64,000 nt of DNA from Mortierella alpina (lineage: Eukaryota > Mortierellomycota > Mortierellomycetes > Mortierellales > Mortierellaceae), in assembly GCA_029449245.1 (NCBI GenBank), contig JANATF010000007.1, positions 1,674,001 to 1,738,000 of the forward strand. The letters run 5' to 3'. Position 1 is the first letter of the stretch; the number at the start of each line of letters is the position of its first letter. Below are positions 43,045 through 54,931 of this stretch, in pieces. Below the pieces are notes generated by a model. That model saw only the letters and a list, made by a program, of their open reading frames with translations, had not been told where the DNA came from and searched no databases. The position numbers and the translations under genes were made by a program.

Positions 43045-45125
43045 CTAATTACGGACAGTTCCAAAATGGTCGCTCCAGTTAATATCTGCGGAAATGGATA
43101 TCATTTGGGTGGTGTTCTGTTCGCGCCTTCCAGTAACTGAAGATGTCGTGGACACCCCTCCCTCACGCCGGCAAAATATCAGATTGTGTTGTTTGGTGAG
43201 CAGTAAAGACGACGGGTCGAAACCGTCTCTTGTCGCTCATTCCAGCGCAAGACTAGAATGAATCCATCAGGCCGATTCCATGAGCCCGAATCAAACCGAT
43301 TCCAGCTGTACTTTCGCAACTAGCTCCAAATAACCCGAAGAACCCCTAAAAATGGCCGGGTTGATGGCCATTGTCGATCGCTGTGTGGCATGTTCGGGTT
43401 TGGGTCGATATCTTGCAATAACACCAAATCAAACGGCCCGGGTCCCTGCTGTCAACTGTCCTTATCACCCATATTCACCCATAGATCCGCATTTGAGTAT
43501 TGCAGCTGCTCGCCAAAGCGGGGGTACAGTTTCAAAGCCGTGCGGCTACGTGAGGCGGTAAGCTGCTAAGCATTTCCTCAACTTTCGCTATGGTGTCGTC
43601 AGACGATCCTGATGCGCTTCGGTATATCCTGCTCTGAATCCTCAAATGAGCCGAGGCATACCTTGTGAACCATTTCTGATATCTACATCGAGAGCAAACA
43701 GGAGGTAAAAAAAACACCAGGTATGTCAGTGCCACTGTAATATCAACTAAAAGTTAAAGTGGGGGTTGTGTATCTGCAACGTTGTCGAGATGACGCTCCA
43801 GAAGTGAAGATAGAGTGGAGATGGTCCTAAATAATATCCAGCAAGTCCAGACTTCCTGCTGCAAAGTCGTGAAGAGGCGAGCCAAGGACACTGATCAGAG
43901 TGATGCCATGCAGCCTCTCATCAAAGTAAGTCACGACTTTCGTTTGGCTTGCCCAAGGGGTTGATGGTGTGCTCCTTGGGCGTGCTGATGTCGAGTTCAA
44001 TGTATGCACAGGTTTGTGTGTATTTCCTGCCAGCCCCTGGGCTGTCCAAAGTGGTGAAGTAAGCTTGTGCAAAGCTGAATCGGGTGTTTGCGAAAACACA
44101 AAACTCCCATGTCTCCAGATGTAAGTCTTGTCCCTTGCTCTTTTTTTTTGTGTCTTCAAGGTGAATCCAAGGCTACGATCCTTTTGTATAGTGGATGCGG
44201 ATGGCGCTGGTGACAGGGATGGGCGGGTTGATGGGATATATCGATGGATGGTTTGGTTGCTGGAGTGGATGCTCGCCCTTCCATGGTGTACTCAAGGTCT
44301 ATGTGACTGCTCCATACATCTGAGAAACGAAAAGAGAGAGCAGAAGCCTCCACCTGTCTGAAGCCTTGAAATAGGCAGCCTCAACCAAGGTAGCCCGCCA
44401 CACGTGATTTACACCACAACCGTCTCAGGTCTATATCTTGCTCACTCAAATGCTCGTCGACAGAAGGCTCGCATCATCCTGTAGACAGAAAGCTCGTCTT
44501 GTTCTGGAGATCATGGTAGAATGTCCATATGGAGTAGAGAAAACAGAAGAGAGAGAGAGAGAGAGAGAGAAAAGGAAAGCGAGATAGAAGACAAGACGTG
44601 AGGATAGGTGGTGTAAAGCGAAACCGAGAAAGAAGAGGACGCATGCAAAGGCATTAGAAAAAGAGGAAGGGCTCAGAAACGAGACACCACATTCCAGCAG
44701 CAGTTTATCCACGCTTCCGTGTCGAGCAATCCTAAGGGACAAGAGCACACTTGTGCTCTTCAAAGGATACCAACAGCCTGTGTTCAGAATGACGACCGTT
44801 GTCCTTTCTCTGTCTGTTGTTTGTGTTTGTTGTTCTGTTTTTGTTTTACCTGTGGGCTGAGAGGACAAGCTGACCGAAAAAAAAGACGTCAGTTGTGTGC
44901 CTGGGAAGGGTAAAAAAAGAACAGCGCTTCCTCTTTTTCCCTGCTTCCTTTTTTTGTTCCCTTGTTTGTCCTCCCACCCCTTTCTGCTTTTCGTTCTTCA
45001 CACACGAACCTCACTCCTTCTCGGTCTCACCACGACACACTCTCCTCTCTCTTCTCTTCAGTCTCTCCTCTTTCCTTGAGCAATTCAACCTCACTCCTTG
45101 GCGAATCATTCCCAAAAGCCTTCAC
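43045..45125. other. Intergenic region, 2.1 kb
   Basis: It holds the upstream part of eL6 and the promoter of the membrane-protein gene. Minus-strand frames at 43532-43735, 43827-44159 and 44156-44353 show no recognisable domain. A GA tract lies at about 44549-44572. The last 250 bp before 45126 are CT-rich, as expected for a fungal 5'UTR. Confidence 0.55.
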
Positions 45126-46487
45126 ATGCTCACACGCTGCAGCCCTCGCCACGTCCTGCTCTCAGCCCTGGGTGTGCTCCTCCTCGCAGCCCTACCTAGC
45201 AGTGCTGCTCCCGAGACAACCCTCCAAACCTGCTATAGCAATGGATGCAGCGCCGTGTTCTCTATGCTCGAGCCTTGTGGCGGAGGTGTCTCCAACAGCA
45301 CGTTCCAGCTACTAGAGCAGAATCGTATCTACACCCCTACAGCTTCCCTCGGAGGCTGTCAGTGCAATTCACAGTTCTTTAATGCATACTCGTCCTGCCT
45401 GGCCTGTATATCGTCTGTGGGTGAGGCTGAACCAGAGATTGATAACCAGCAGAGCTGGGTGGCAAGCTGCGCATCGTACGGCTTCAACTTTACAGAGTCG
45501 CCCACCGCCAACGCAACCAACCCAAGCAACAATAACAATGCCAATCAAGGCGGTGGGTTGAGCAAGGGTGCCATAGCTGGTATTGTCATTGGTGCCCTGG
45601 CCGTACTTGCCTTGATCGGTGCCTGCTTTTTCGTCAGGAGTCGCAGGCGGAGGCAGAACAAGGACCTCAACACCGTCGACCCTGAACAAACTATCTCTGA
45701 ATACCCAAAGACCGACCATGCAGCCGCCTCTACAGCAGTGCCTCCAACCTCACAAGCCGCCAGTGGCGAGTACCAGAACGCAGGTTATCCAGCCTCGTAT
45801 GAACAGCAAAATGATTATTATACAAACCAGCATGCAGCATATCATCAACCCTATTCGCCAGACTCACAGCAACAGGAGCAATACTACCCTGACGGATACT
45901 CTAATGGCTACTATGGAACCGCAGGCACTCATGACGCAATGGCGATGCAGAACTTGGATAGCGCTAACAACAGCTACGTCCCGCCCCCGCCTCATCCCGG
46001 TACAACTTCATCCCCAACCGTTGTGGCTGCACTCGCTATGCAGGGCTCTCCGCGCCTCTCTGATACATTCCCTCAAAGCCTTCGATCCAAGCCAAAAGGC
46101 TGGGGTGGCGAAAGCAGCCAGCGAGAGTCGTCGATGGACACACACCAAAACATGGCTTTCCACAACAACGACAAGGCCGAGTTTGAAGAAGGGGAGGAAT
46201 TGGAGCCTCCAAGATCCAGGACCAGATTTGTGAACGATCGCGATGACTTTACATCTCGACGATCCATGACTCCGCCCCGTGCCAACATGCAATCTTACCG
46301 CGAGGAGTACAACCGACCCAGTGTTGATCGGGGTGGGTCTGACCGTGGTTCTGTCACAGGACTGGACATTGTTCGAGGGGAGCAACAAGGGGATGATCTG
46401 ACTCGAGGCTCACTGGACAGCCCGGAGAGTGCTCGGCGACGAGCGCGTGCTGCTGAGCTCTTTTCGGCAGAAGGCACACGACGATAA
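45126..46487 (+). CDS. Type I single-pass membrane protein, mucin/WSC-sensor-like layout
   Basis: 453 residues from one exon. The start at 45126 gives a clean signal peptide (LLSALGVLLLAALPSSAA). A Cys-rich extracellular part follows (TCYSNGCSAVF, GGCQCNSQFFNAYSSCLACI), then an Asn/Ser/Thr linker (TNPSNNNNANQ), one transmembrane helix (AIAGIVIGALAVLALIGACF) and a basic stop-transfer (RSRRRRQNK). The cytosolic tail is Tyr/Gln-rich, then charged. This layout is that of surface sensors or adhesin-like proteins of the fungal wall, but the Cys pattern is not a standard WSC domain. It is convergent with the next gene, with an 85-bp gap. Confidence 0.85.
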   Translation: MLTRCSPRHVLLSALGVLLLAALPSSAAPETTLQTCYSNGCSAVFSMLEPCGGGVSNSTFQLLEQNRIYTPTASLGGCQCNSQFFNAYSSCLACISSVGEAEPEIDNQQSWVASCASYGFNFTESPTANATNPSNNNNANQGGGLSKGAIAGIVIGALAVLALIGACFFVRSRRRRQNKDLNTVDPEQTISEYPKTDHAAASTAVPPTSQAASGEYQNAGYPASYEQQNDYYTNQHAAYHQPYSPDSQQQEQYYPDGYSNGYYGTAGTHDAMAMQNLDSANNSYVPPPPHPGTTSSPTVVAALAMQGSPRLSDTFPQSLRSKPKGWGGESSQRESSMDTHQNMAFHNNDKAEFEEGEELEPPRSRTRFVNDRDDFTSRRSMTPPRANMQSYREEYNRPSVDRGGSDRGSVTGLDIVRGEQQGDDLTRGSLDSPESARRRARAAELFSAEGTRR

Positions 46488-46572
46488 AAGAGCCGTGGAA
46501 GACAGTTTATCCCTCTATAGATATCGCCTAATACAATAGCGCCATCATGGATGGCCTCCTTCTGTTTTGCTC

Positions 46573-47766
46573 TTAGTGTAGATTTTGTTGATCCAGTTCC
46601 TGTTGTGCCAAATGACGTTTCTGCTGCCATCGCACATGATGCTCGGCCAATTCAGCTTGTCGTGTGGTCGTCAGCTTGTGTGTGCGATGAACTTGACCAA
46701 GCTGGCAACACTTCCCCCAGAGCAGCAGTTCGGCCATACTGCCATCCGCACACGTCGTAGGAAGATGCACGATCTGAGACCGAAATTCTCGACAGGTGGA
46801 TTCGCACTCATGCTTCAGACGAAGGCAGAACTCTTGTGGGGAGATGGTTCCTTCGAGGATGTCGGCTCCAGAATGGTGAAAGACCTCTGCGCCTCCCTGA
46901 TGCTTGTGATTATTGTTGAGGTACTGCTGGGTAAAGGAGAGGCTCTCCAGGGCTGCCTCGGGTGATCCGGAGCCTGCACCTGAGCGTTCAGCTTCAGATT
47001 CCGATTTCGACCCCGCCTTTGCCTCTGCGAATCGTGGGTTCACTCCGCCGATATTTTTAAGGTTGGCCAGGACCTCGGGCTTGATCTCAACCGGGTGTTG
47101 GGCGCGTGCAGGTACCCCGTCTTGACCTAGTTCATCCGTCTCCTCTTCCTCGTAGCCGTGGTGGTGACTGTCGTCTTCCTCCACATCTATATGATCATCG
47201 TAGTCGTGCTCATACCCATGCTCGTCGCCATGTTCGTGCTCGTCTTCATCGTCCCGATGGGGCCCGTCATACCACACAATATCGTCGTACGCGTCGTTGT
47301 CAGCGTGGTCATGCTCGTGAATGATGTCTTCTACTTGTCGCGTCGATTCCTTTTCCTTCTTGGTCTTGCTCTTCTTTATCTTCTTTGCCTTCTTGCCCTC
47401 GCTTTTCTTCGTGCCCTGACTTACAGCTCCCTCTGCCACAGTATTGCCAGGGAGGTCCTCGAAGCCTTTCCCTTTGGATACGCGCACCTGCTTCTGTTTC
47501 GTCCCTCCTTGAGACTTTTCACCAGCCGAGGCTTGTGGATCCGTCGATGACAAGGCCTTGAGATTGGCGACGACCTGCTTTTCATCTGCGACTACAGCTG
47601 GGTTGGGTCCGGGTTTCCTGAAGAAGGGAATGTTTTGAGCGGCAGCGAGACCTAGACAGTGCCCCTCTCGGACGAAAATGTGATCCGTGTGCGAGAGGAA
47701 GGACAAGAGTAGGAAGCCGACTAGACAAAGGCATAAATGAGATTTTGGCCTGGTCTGGCCCAACAT
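46573..47766 (-). CDS. Secreted His/Asp/Glu-rich protein of unknown function
   Basis: 397 residues, one exon. The N-terminus is a signal peptide or anchor (CLCLVGFLLLSFLSHTD). A Lys-rich stretch (KKSEGKKAKKIKKSKTKKEK) is followed by a His/Asp/Glu-rich region with clusters such as EHEHGDEHGYEHDYDDH and DSHHHGYEEEE, which could bind divalent metal ions. The C-terminal ~110 residues are more ordered-looking and contain five Cys residues (EFCLRLKHECESTC, TTCADGS, WGKCCQL). I recognise no family. A lumenal or extracellular metal-binding role is inference from composition. Confidence 0.78.
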   Translation of the reverse strand: MLGQTRPKSHLCLCLVGFLLLSFLSHTDHIFVREGHCLGLAAAQNIPFFRKPGPNPAVVADEKQVVANLKALSSTDPQASAGEKSQGGTKQKQVRVSKGKGFEDLPGNTVAEGAVSQGTKKSEGKKAKKIKKSKTKKEKESTRQVEDIIHEHDHADNDAYDDIVWYDGPHRDDEDEHEHGDEHGYEHDYDDHIDVEEDDSHHHGYEEEETDELGQDGVPARAQHPVEIKPEVLANLKNIGGVNPRFAEAKAGSKSESEAERSGAGSGSPEAALESLSFTQQYLNNNHKHQGGAEVFHHSGADILEGTISPQEFCLRLKHECESTCREFRSQIVHLPTTCADGSMAELLLWGKCCQLGQVHRTHKLTTTRQAELAEHHVRWQQKRHLAQQELDQQNLH

Positions 47767-50317
47767 TGTGATGGCGACTTTTCTTTTTTTTTTGCGAGAG
47801 TGAATGAGCGAAGGTGCGATGAGGCAAGAGGGGTGTGTACGAGCAACGAGTTCTCTGTTGAAAAGTGGACGCGGAGGAAGAGGAGGCTAAAGAAACAGGA
47901 GACTGGTTGAAAGGAGTCAAAAAGGGGTCGCTTCATCAGTGGCTGGCTGCTTGACTGCACAGAAAGGGGGAGGATGGGCAGCATAGCAGTAGAAGAGTCT
48001 TTGTTGCATGATCGTCCAGCTTCGCCGTTCACTTCTACATAGACCCTACTAACCCTTCTGGTTGTGGGCGAAGCAGCAGAGAGACGGCTAGTCCACACTT
48101 CATACAAGTGCAGTACTACTACTTCATAGTTCATGTCCATAGTTTGCATTGTCAGATCCATTGGAGTGAGACTTGTGCACAAACAACGCCAGACAGGGTC
48201 ATGAAGACATGAAGACACCATGTATCTTCATGTGCGATACTGTGGCTGCACTTGCACACTGCGAAGCACAAGATAAGGTGAACAAGAGCACCCGCCTGCG
48301 CCTGCCCGGCCAGGGGCGATAAGGGCGCAACGTCCTGTAGAGCCGGCGAACCCTAATGGTGGCGTCTGTGCTCACTCACAGAACAGCAAGGATGCCCCCC
48401 GGTTGTGACCCGGTCCAAACGGACGGTGGCCGTACGTGCAAAGGTTAAACCGTTCGTACGTAGGCAAAGCGAAGACCATCCTTCATCTTTTCGATCCCGC
48501 TCCTCAATCCCCGTCCGTTCTTTTTTTTCCCTTTTCCTCCTTTCGCCTTCTCTCGTCCCTGCGTCTGTCATCTCCTCCGTCCCTCTTGTTTCTCTCGCTG
48601 TCCCCATTCATTGCGCGCTGTCTCTTCTGCCCTCTCCTGCTGGTTCCATCAGCCCTCTTTTCCCCTTCACAACGCGAAAAGCGCAGACGCTTGCATTCCA
48701 CAAGGGCTTCCCTGGTCTTCCCTTTTGCCCTGAACTTGGGAATCAAAAGGTAAGGAAGGAGACACCAACATACCTCATAGGCCTATACGTGGCCTTCAAA
48801 GCTCTATCCTAGTGCAGCCAACAGCCCCAGTTTTGCTAGCCCATCCGCTCCCTTTCTGCGTCCTCTTCGTAACTTGCTGGCCCATCAGATGTTCATGTGC
48901 GCAAAGCTCAAGCTTTGTTTCCTCACTCCCACCCTCAACCAATGTTCAAATGGTCTCCATCGCTCCCATCCTGTCCCGACCTTTCCTTTGACCACCCCAT
49001 TGTAAGCGAAACGCAACTCTATCCTTTTCCCGAAAACTTGTCGTGAGCTCTTTTCATATCTCTCGAAATCTTTTGTCAATGCTCTCAACAGTTCTCTTCT
49101 TGGACTTAATATCTGTGGAATAACACCGCATACACAGGCTGAAATAGCCGATTTGGAACCAACCCTTTTTTGCAGCCATGTCCCCCCTTCAACCTCTCTC
49201 GCTCCATGGGCATCCAAGCACGCAAAAGCATTTTCCGTTCTCTCGGCCCAAAGCACCGTTCATTTCTGTCCCTCGCTATTTGCGCTAGTTGACCTCCCTT
49301 CCCCTTTCCATTTTTCACTTTTTTTTTCTCCCGAGGACAAGTGCCATTGAGCCGAATACTAGTTAGGACATGTCTTGCCTCCTTATTGACAACGGCCATT
49401 TTCAGTTTCTTTACTCTTTACCCGTACACATTGTTTGTGCAGTGTTTTGTTGGTCAGGTCGGCTTGAATTTTTTTTTGCCTTTGTGCCTGAAGAGGCTAG
49501 GTGAGATGAGGGCCAGGTTGTGAATCCCTGTTTGCACCCTCCTTTTTTTCATACAATGGCCTTTGTGCCACCAGTGTGCCTTGTCGTTGCTTGGTTGCAA
49601 TGAAGGTTGTCTCGCTTATTAAATGAGCAATGGTGGGTGACGGAGAGCAGTATTGTAAATACATCAGCAGAATGCCGTTTCCCGCTTTTGGGCGCATAGT
49701 TCAAAAGAGAGCGGTCGGATAAAAAAAAAGAAGGGCGTTAGAGTTGGAGCACACAAGAGTGTGTGAGAGAGCGTAAAGTGAGTGTAGGATTGGACCTGGT
49801 TGCTGGCAAGTATGAACATGAAAGTACGGGTCTGGTACTAAGCGTCGCTGACCCAGCTGTGATTGGTCAGAGATTTCTTATTTTTTTATATATATTTCTC
49901 GTTGGTTCCCCTTGACCCCCTTAGTCCTCTTTGCCCTTTCTTTTGTCAGCAGATGCTCGTCCACTCTCGCTCCTCCATTTCCTGTCTATAATTCTCATCA
50001 TCCCCCATCCACCACTGCTCTCTGGTTTTTCTTTTCCACACCTCTCTTCATCTCTTGTCATCCTCATTCCTTTCTCTTTTCGTCGCTTCCCTCCTCTCCC
50101 ACTCAACAGCTAGCTGTTCGCTGCTGCTTAGTCGTCTTTTCTTATTGTACCCTCGCGCCCATCATCCCCCCCCCTGTGCTCACTCACTCATCCACCCACC
50201 CACCCACCCCCTACACAGCAGTTGCCCCCCACCTCCTCACATACCTAACTCCATCCTCGCAGTCCTGTAAGATAGACCCATAGAATCGACAACCAGACAA
50301 AAAAGATACCGACCACC
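47767..50317. other. Large intergenic region, 2.55 kb
   Basis: No convincing gene. Long pyrimidine-rich stretches occur on the plus strand (about 48480-48670 and 49910-50260), together with short T-runs and an AT-rich box (TTTTTTTATATATATTTC, about 49880-49898) that may be a TATA-like element of CDC24. The distance from that box to the CDC24 start is about 420 bp, with a CT-rich leader between. Confidence 0.55.
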
Positions 50318-53300
50318 ATGCCGCTCGCCCCGACCTTTGTCGACCAGCCCCCACCCCCTCTGTCAAGAGGCAACTCGGTCGTCTCGCTCTACCAGTCCTG
50401 CTTGAACCTTCTGGAGCGTCTCTCTGGCGTGCCTGACTTTGAAGAGTATCTGGATCCAGAGATGCTCCAGAGCACCCAGGCCGGCACTCCTTCGAGCACT
50501 GGCTCCAGCCCCAACGACCCTGTGCATCAGCTTTGGGGGTTGTTCCGTCTAGGTTCACCTCTGGCCTGCATCTTCAACGGCCTTCGCCCGAAGGAGCCCT
50601 TGAAAATCAACAATGCTGACACGAGTCTCAGCAACGTCAATGCCTGCAAGGCCTCCGTCTTCCGTTTTCTTGTGGCGTGTCGCCAAGAGCTCCAGTTCAG
50701 CGAGGACGATCTCTTCACCATCTCAGAGCTGTACCAGGACGACACGAACGGTTTTGTCAAGGTATGTTGGTTCTGTGTCCTCTCCAGTCCCTCCCCTTTT
50801 TTGCCCCTCACCTGACCTCCAAATTCCAGCGATGTCTACAAAATCCCCTCAATATTGTAACCGGCCTTGTGTCCTAAACCACCAGGTGGTCACCCACCAC
50901 TCGGCTGCGCCTGTACCACACCATCAACACCAACAACACCCAGCACACAAACTTTTTATTTTTTTGCACCGCATCTGTCCTTCTCCTGTCCTCCTGTCCT
51001 CCTGTCCTCCGGTCAATTTTCTTTTTTTTATGACCTTGATGACTTGACGACTCTCGTAATAACACCGCACCGATCATGCTTCGTGACGTTATGGATATTA
51101 GGTCATCAAAACCGTCAGCATGGTCCTCGATCGCATGGAAGACCAGGGTCTGTTGAGGGCTCGACGCACCAAGCGCAACTCTGACCCAGCCAAGCCTACA
51201 GACAACCGCGCCAAGGTCGTGAACGAGATTCTGGAGACAGAGCGAAGCTACGTGCAAGATTTAGAGAACCTGCAGAGCTACATGCGCGCACTGCAGTCAG
51301 ACGGCACCGTCATCTCCCCCGAGACCATCCACCTTATCTTTGCCAACCTCAACGCCCTCGTCGACTTTCAGCGCCGCTTCCTGATCGCTGTTGAGACCAA
51401 CGCTGCATTCGCGCCCCAAGACCAGAACTTTGGTCAGGTCTTTCTCCAGCACGAGGAGGCCTTTGCTGTCTATGAGCCCTTCTGTGCCAATTTCAACGAG
51501 GCTAGCAAGCTCATTCTGAGCGAGTCTCCCAAACTTCAGGTAAGTGGCTGCCAGCCAACCAGCGCGATGGTTATTAATGGGTTGCGATCCATGCGCGCGC
51601 GAGACCACAAAAATAGCAGCCGTTGACTTTTTTGTTTTGTCTGCGACTTATTAGAAAATGGCCCATCTTATGGAGCCCATCCACGGCATCACCTCGCAGC
51701 TCATCAAGCCCGTGCAGCGCATCTGCAAGTACCCTCTCTTCATGCACGAGCTCATCAAACTGACCGACCCCGAGTTCCCCCACTACAGGGACCTGGTGCA
51801 GGGTCAGAGCTCGATCAAGCGTGTCGCTGACCGTATCAACGAGACCAACCGCAAGCAGGACAACCACCTCATTGCTCAGGCTTTGCAGCACAAGGTCGCC
51901 TGGAAGGACGGCGAGCTTGTGTCAGATTTTGGTGCGCTCCTCCTGCACGACAAGCTCTTGAACCCTCGTAGCTCTTCCGAGAAGGAGCTAGAGGTCTTTT
52001 TGTTTGAAAAGATTCTGGTCTGCTGTCAAGAGATTGTCAACAAGAAGAAGCAGACCAAGCCGTTGCCCCGTGGCGCAAAACCCAAGCCCACTCTTCACTT
52101 GAACGGCCGTATTTATATCAACAACATCAAGTCGATCCTACCTGTCTCTGTCTCTGGCTCCTATGTCCTCCATGTGGTGTGGAACATTGCTGCCGAGGAA
52201 TTCGAGCTTCGATGCCGTAACGACGACCAGCTCAAGAAGTGGCACAGCGTTCTTGACAAGCTGGTGACTGAGGCTAACGCTCAGAAAGCCAACATTGTCT
52301 CGACCACCAACTTTATTGGCGTTCCCACCATGTCTCACGAGCAATCGTCTTTCTACCGCGATGACGACGATTACCTGGACGACGACCTGGACGGCGATGA
52401 GGAAGATGGCTATGATGAGCCTCGAGGATACCGCAGTAACTCACTTCCTTATGGCTTGTCCTCCCAGCCAACGATGCTTGGATCGCGCCCCCGAGCCAAG
52501 ACCGAGGACGGTTCGGTCCATCCGGTGGGTTCATGGAACTCTCGCACAGGCGGCTACACGGCCCACGCTGCCGCCAATGGGCGGCCATCACCTGGTATGT
52601 CATTGCCCCCCTTGCCTCGCACGACAAGCAGCTCGAGCACTGCGATGGGAGTCATGTCCCCAGGAGAGTATCCTTACTCCCCTCCCTCGTCCTATCCTGC
52701 CTCTCCTACAGTGTCAAATCCCCGCGGTTCGACGAGCAGTAGCAGCTCGTGGCAGCGCCGAAGCAATGGCGAGGGACATTCGCCCATGTCGGAGACCATG
52801 TCCAGGTTTATGTCCCACGATGGATCGGACGACTATACCCCTGGACAGCCTCTTTCCAGAAATGCCTCGACAGGATACTCTTACAATGCCACGCCAGGTG
52901 CGCCCCCACCCGTGCCCCCAATTCCTGGTCAACTCCGAGTTCGTGCCCAGAGTAGCCCCAACATTCATGCCGCCGCCAACCCTTCTTGGCACAACGCGCC
53001 TGATATGCCTTCGCTGGCGCACCATCGTCGCCCATCCAATTCGAGCGGACCCAACTCCCCCACGACCCCTTATCCCGGAAGCACGTTCAACATTCCAGCC
53101 GTCCCCACTATACCTTCTCGCCACAGTTCTCCCAGGCCTGATGTCAGTCGTACGCTGCGTCAACAACCCTCGAACAGCAATCTGAGCGCGGGAGTGCCTC
53201 AGCTCAAGATTAAGGTCAATTTCCAGGAGGATGCGTATTTGATTGTGGTGCCAATCCAGATTGGATACAATGAGTTGATTGAGCGGGTGGAGAAGAAGAT

Positions 53301-53457
53301 TCGCCTCTGTGGATGCCGTCGCTCGGACTCACAGCCGTTGCGTCTTCGATACAAGGACGAGGACGACGACTATATCATCATGAAGGACGACGACGACATT
53401 TCACTGGCATTTGAGAGTTGCTACGCCGAGGGAGTCATGAATCTTCACGTCAGCTAA
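50318..53457 (+). CDS. CDC24: Cdc24, guanine-nucleotide exchange factor for Cdc42
   Basis: Three exons (50318-50761, 51102-51539, 51655-53457) join in phase to 894 residues, close to yeast Cdc24. Domains in order: a calponin-homology-like region (about residues 60-150; DPVHQLWGLFRLGSPLACIF), then the DH/RhoGEF domain beginning AKVVNEILETERSYVQDLEN, with LIKPVQRICKYPLF as its most conserved helix. A PH domain follows (about 400-490), then a long Ser/Pro-rich linker with PPPVPPIPGQL, and a C-terminal PB1 domain with the acidic OPCA motif (RYKDEDDDYIIMKDDDD). It activates Cdc42 at sites of polarised growth and docks with a scaffold such as Bem1 through PB1. Confidence 0.96.
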
Positions 53458-54931
53458 AAGCTGATGCGCACGTCTTTCTTTCGTTCTCCCTTTCATTCTC
53501 CCTTTTCGCACTTCATCTTCCTGTCGCGCCCATCGAACGACGTTTTTACCCTTCTCATCTCATCCCGTCTCATCTCATCCCATACAGTTATATTATGTGC
53601 CCTTCCCTTGCATCCCTTGTTTTTCTATCGTCGTCCTCCTGTTCCCTAATTCTTATTTCTGTTATATGATGGAAATATATATACCACACACGTCTACTAT
53701 TCTTTCTCGTTCTACGATGGCTTTTGTCTGTTTCTGTGTCTGTGTCCTGCACCACTAGGAAGGCATTTTCTACGGCGGTCTGTGGCCAAAGCGCAAAGAG
53801 ACCAAAAACTTGCTTTCCTTCCTTTCCATCCTTTCTTCCATCCTTTCTTCGGCGATTCATTACGACCACCTCCCCCCCTCCTCGGCACGAACCTTTGATG
53901 ACCTCCGTAACGATCCCGGCACGACTCCATTTTTTTTTTGCTAGACTCGAAACACAACAACAACAACAACAGGAAGGGGCTTCTTGTTTCCTCCACCCTC
54001 CAGCGCAGCCGGAGGACGAAAAAAAAAGTTTCTTGACTTTCACCGTTTGCCCTGGTCATTCACATCCGTTTGATCGGCGTCCGGTTGTACAATTCCTTTA
54101 TCATAATGTTTCTATATTTTATTGTATCGCTTGCTCCTTTTTTGCTGTTTCCTGTCTGCATCCTTTACGACTCATGATATCTATAGCCTCTTCGCTCACC
54201 AAAAGTACCAAGTAAAAAAAAAAAGCAAAATGTATATGATGCCTGTATCTCGATGAAGAAATGTTCATATTATCAAGTGGAAGGACTTGTTGAAGAGTAT
54301 TCATAGTAGCAAGTGGAAGGAAGGTCTCGTTGAAGAGTGGCGGAAGGATCAGGACGAAGGATGGTGGGACGAAGTAAACTCAATATATCCGCTCGTCCAA
54401 CCTCTCGGGCGATCATTGCAAGCTGTTGCAGCAAGGGGGGCCAACATGTCAGTCGTGTAGAGGAAGGGCCGCAGACGCAATTTGGGGTATTTGGCGACGG
54501 GGGTGTCACTTGGGGTCGGAGCTCATCGGACCCTGATTCGACGTTCGTGCCTGAGGCGTAAGCCAGGTAGGCGTGACTTTGTCATAGTGGTTCGCTTCGC
54601 CCCAACATGGGTCTGTACTGTATTTGACTTATCTCATTCCTCCAACCTCGGTTCAACTAATCCGTTTGCCATCCTCGTCAGAGCCCCATTAATCAAACTC
54701 CTCATCAAAAGCAAAAAAAAAAAACATCCCTGCGCGCAAAGTCGCTTCATCCACCCCTCCGTCTTGCCGTCTTATTGCGCGAGCAGCGCCAACAGCGTCG
54801 TTCTTCTTTGGCCTTGCATTGAGACTCTTGAGACTACTACTGTCTTTACACCTGGACTTGCCCCACTCTGTGCCGGCATATGTTTGCCTTCCTTTCATCC
54901 TTCACAAGCATAGATCCCCCCCATCCTCGTC
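53458..54931. other. Intergenic region, 1.5 kb
   Basis: 3' region of CDC24 and promoter of the RING-LON gene. There is a TCTCATC-rich stretch near 53560-53590, a TATATATA run near 53675-53692, T- and A-runs, and ACA triplets near 53952-53971. No reliable gene is seen. Confidence 0.55.

Noticed and set aside
42529-43140. Plus-strand ORF opposite eL6
   Set aside because: It is the antisense shadow of a highly biased ribosomal protein gene.
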